From Oscillospiraceae bacterium (GTDB lineage Bacteria; Bacillota; Clostridia; Oscillospirales; Oscillospiraceae), in assembly GCA_016297855.1 (NCBI GenBank), contig JAEDFW010000091.1, positions 1-7,097 of the forward strand: a DNA stretch of 7,097 bases, in the 5' to 3' direction. This document shows positions 5,766 to 7,097 of this stretch, piece after piece. Both the position numbers and the translations under genes were made by a program. The notes under the pieces were generated by a model. That model was not told the origin of the DNA. It saw only the letters and a program-made list of their open reading frames with translations, and did not search any database. How positions within the stretch are numbered: the first letter of the stretch is position 1; each line of letters opens with the position of its first letter.

Positions 5766-6556
5766 GCGAAAAGGTCTGTATCATTACTGGCGGCACATCC
5801 GGCATCGGCCTTGCAGCAGCGAGAGAAATGCGAAGTGCAGGCTATACCGTCTATGAGTTCAGCCGCCGAGAGCAGGGGATAGATGGCTTCTGCCACATCC
5901 CGACCGACGTGACTGATGAGGCTGCTGTGCAGCACGCAGTGGAGCGGGTGCTGCAGGCAGAAGATCACATTGATGTGCTGATCAACAGCGCCGGATTCGG
6001 GATCTCAGGCGCGGTGGAGTTCACTGCGGCAAAGGACGCGAAGCATCAGTTCGATGTGAACTTTTTCGGCATGGTCAACATGAACCGGGCTGTGCTGCCC
6101 ATTATGCGCGCGGCAGGACGGGGACGGATCGTGAATATCAGCTCGGTCGCCGGCACGATCGCAATTCCGTTCCAGACATATTACTCCGCGTCCAAGGCGG
6201 CAATCAACGCGTATACTATGGCGCTGGCCAATGAGATCAGGCCATTCGGCATTTCGGTCTGCGCCGTCATGCCGGGCGATATCCGAACAGGCTTCACCGC
6301 TGCGCGGGAAAAGCTGCATGCTGGCGACGATATCTACGGCGGAAGGATCGGCCGCAGCGTATCTGGCATGGAGCGCGACGAGCAGCACGGCATGTCTCCG
6401 GAGACAGCGGGGAAGTATGTATGCTCACTTGCAACAAGAAAGCGTGTCAAGCCGCTCTATGCTATCGGTATTGTTTACAAGTTCTTCTGTCTGCTGGAAA
6501 AGCTGCTGCCAGTGCGCCTTCTCAGCTGGCTGGTTGGGATTCTGTACGCGAAATAA
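5762..6556 (+). CDS. Short-chain dehydrogenase/reductase, candidate 3-ketosphinganine-type reductase
   Basis: A 264-residue classical SDR, an NAD(P)H-dependent oxidoreductase. It has the cofactor motif TGGTSGIG (9-16), the DxT-type Asp49 (PTDVTD), NSAG (75-78), Asn100, Ser128, and the catalytic YSASK (Tyr141, Lys145), followed by PGDIRT (171-176). Arg35 in FSRRE, after the second beta strand, hints at NADPH preference. The last 33 residues (about 232-264) are markedly hydrophobic with basic residues (YKFFCLLEKLLPVRLLSWLV), as expected for membrane association. The GTG start is chosen because GGGAGG (5748-5753) lies 8 nt upstream and it overlaps the synthase stop by 4 nt, which implies translational coupling. 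Inference: it reduces the 3-ketone made by the upstream synthase. It is a classical SDR, unlike the NDUFA9-like CerR enzymes described from some bacteria. An unrelated ketone substrate remains possible. Confidence 0.85.
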   Translation: MSEKVCIITGGTSGIGLAAAREMRSAGYTVYEFSRREQGIDGFCHIPTDVTDEAAVQHAVERVLQAEDHIDVLINSAGFGISGAVEFTAAKDAKHQFDVNFFGMVNMNRAVLPIMRAAGRGRIVNISSVAGTIAIPFQTYYSASKAAINAYTMALANEIRPFGISVCAVMPGDIRTGFTAAREKLHAGDDIYGGRIGRSVSGMERDEQHGMSPETAGKYVCSLATRKRVKPLYAIGIVYKFFCLLEKLLPVRLLSWLVGILYAK

Positions 6557-6565
6557 CGCATCGAA

Positions 6566-6593
6566 AAAAGCTGCCGCTGTAGCGGCAGCTTTT
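6566..6593. terminator. Bidirectional terminator between the SDR and DUF624 genes
   Basis: A perfect 12-bp stem (6566-6577 with 6582-6593) with a 4-nt loop. On the plus strand it ends in TTTT after the SDR gene, 9 nt past its stop. On the minus strand it ends in TTTTTT after the convergent DUF624 gene. Confidence 0.88.
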
Positions 6594-6606
6594 AATATTC
6601 TCATTC

Positions 6607-7097
6607 TCACTCCGTTATCTGCGGTTCATCAGGCGGAAAGTATTTGCGAAATACGCGGCGCAGCAAATAAGCGTTGCACTGTGCAATGAGAGAAAAGCCG
6701 ATCAGAAACCAGACAATGAGCGACTGGAAGAAAAACTGTGTCGCGAACAGAAATACGATCAATGGCAACAGACTGAGCACAAGCACAACGAGACTGATGG
6801 GGAGGTTGGCTATCGCCAATAGCAGTGCGTTTTTCAGCGTCCGGCCGATGGTATTTTCAAACTGTGCCGCGAGAGGATAGACGTAGTTCAGTGCAATAAA
6901 AAAAAGAATTGCCGGAAGCAGACAGATCCCGTGCATCAGTGCCGGAAGCTCGAGCGTACTGAACAGAAGCAGCCACAAGTCCATCAGAATCAGGGCGAAC
7001 GGAACAAACAGAACCAGAAACAGCAGGGTCGACTGCTTGAAATTGCTGCGGAACGCATTCCAGAACAGCAAAACTGTGGAACTGCCGCCGCCGTCAA
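6607..7097 (-). CDS. DUF624/YesL-family membrane protein, partial (N-terminus outside the window)
   Basis: The last 162 codons of an integral membrane protein; the frame stays open to the right edge, so the true start is beyond it. The leucine codon TTG at 7071 is internal and not the start. Hydrophobic stretches give about five membrane segments. The segment FWNAFRSNFKQSTLLF near the visible N-terminus and the ending LLRRVFRKYFPPDEP are typical of DUF624/YesL proteins of about 200-220 residues. These are often found near carbohydrate ABC-transporter genes in Firmicutes, and their function is unknown. It is convergent with the sphingoid-like operon across a shared terminator, so it is probably not part of that operon. 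Confidence 0.8.
   Translation of the reverse strand, partial: DGGGSSTVLLFWNAFRSNFKQSTLLFLVLFVPFALILMDLWLLLFSTLELPALMHGICLLPAILFFIALNYVYPLAAQFENTIGRTLKNALLLAIANLPISLVVLVLSLLPLIVFLFATQFFFQSLIVWFLIGFSLIAQCNAYLLRRVFRKYFPPDEPQITE

Noticed and set aside
4578..6556. Reading the synthase-SDR pair as a kbl-tdh threonine-degradation operon
   Set aside because: The partner is a classical SDR with a hydrophobic tail, not the zinc-type threonine dehydrogenase nor an obvious SDR-type one, and the synthase segments resemble Spt more than Kbl. It is kept as the main alternative, not excluded.
1..7097. tRNA or rRNA genes, CRISPR arrays, insertion sequences, riboswitches
   Set aside because: No repeat-spacer pattern, transposase-like frame, cloverleaf or recognisable riboswitch core is visible. 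The untranslated gaps are short (under 180 bp) and filled by promoters and hairpins.

Overview
The window looks like chromosomal DNA from a low-GC-type Gram-positive lineage, most likely a gut-type Clostridia member (Oscillospirales/Ruminococcaceae-like). The reasons are the DUF177-rpmF pair, a strong Shine-Dalgarno sequence before almost every gene, clear sigma-A promoters with 17-bp spacers, U-tailed hairpin terminators, a YesL/DUF624 membrane protein, and coding DNA that is moderately GC-rich by eye. The lineage is an inference. I see no tRNA, rRNA, CRISPR array, insertion sequence or phage gene.

Layout. (1) 1-1289: a minus-strand RluA-type pseudouridine synthase (161-1114) reads towards the left edge. 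It ends in an unusually long hairpin (96-155) that overlaps a sigma-A promoter, which drives a further minus-strand gene whose first codons appear at 1-20. The 175-bp gap to the right carries two divergent promoters. (2) 1290-3430: a plus-strand housekeeping block of a DUF177/YceD protein, ribosomal protein L32 (rpmF), an intrinsic terminator, and the double-GTPase ribosome-assembly factor Der. With the pseudouridine synthase, this half is mostly about 50S ribosome synthesis. A 12-bp-stem terminator closes it. (3) 3479-3991: a minus-strand nicotinamidase/isochorismatase-like cysteine hydrolase, convergent with der. (4) 4140-6556: a tight three-gene plus-strand operon of a MarR regulator, an alpha-oxoamine synthase resembling serine palmitoyltransferase, and a short-chain dehydrogenase with a hydrophobic C-terminal tail. 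The gaps are 3 nt and then a 4-nt overlap. It has a near-consensus promoter surrounded by inverted repeats that also cover the promoter of the divergent hydrolase. (5) 6607-7097: the C-terminal part of a minus-strand DUF624/YesL membrane protein, convergent with the operon across a bidirectional terminator.

The most interesting item is the MarR-synthase-reductase operon. Condensing an amino acid with an acyl-CoA (or acyl carrier protein) and then reducing the 3-ketone are the first two steps of sphingoid-base synthesis. A MarR protein would be a natural lipid-responsive switch for them. Sphingolipid synthesis is well known in Bacteroidota and some Proteobacteria but not a standard trait of Clostridia, so this is a candidate lipid (sphinganine-like or other long-chain amino-ketone/amino-alcohol) pathway with built-in control. 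The substrate assignment is inference: the sequence shows the enzyme families and the gene architecture, not the product.
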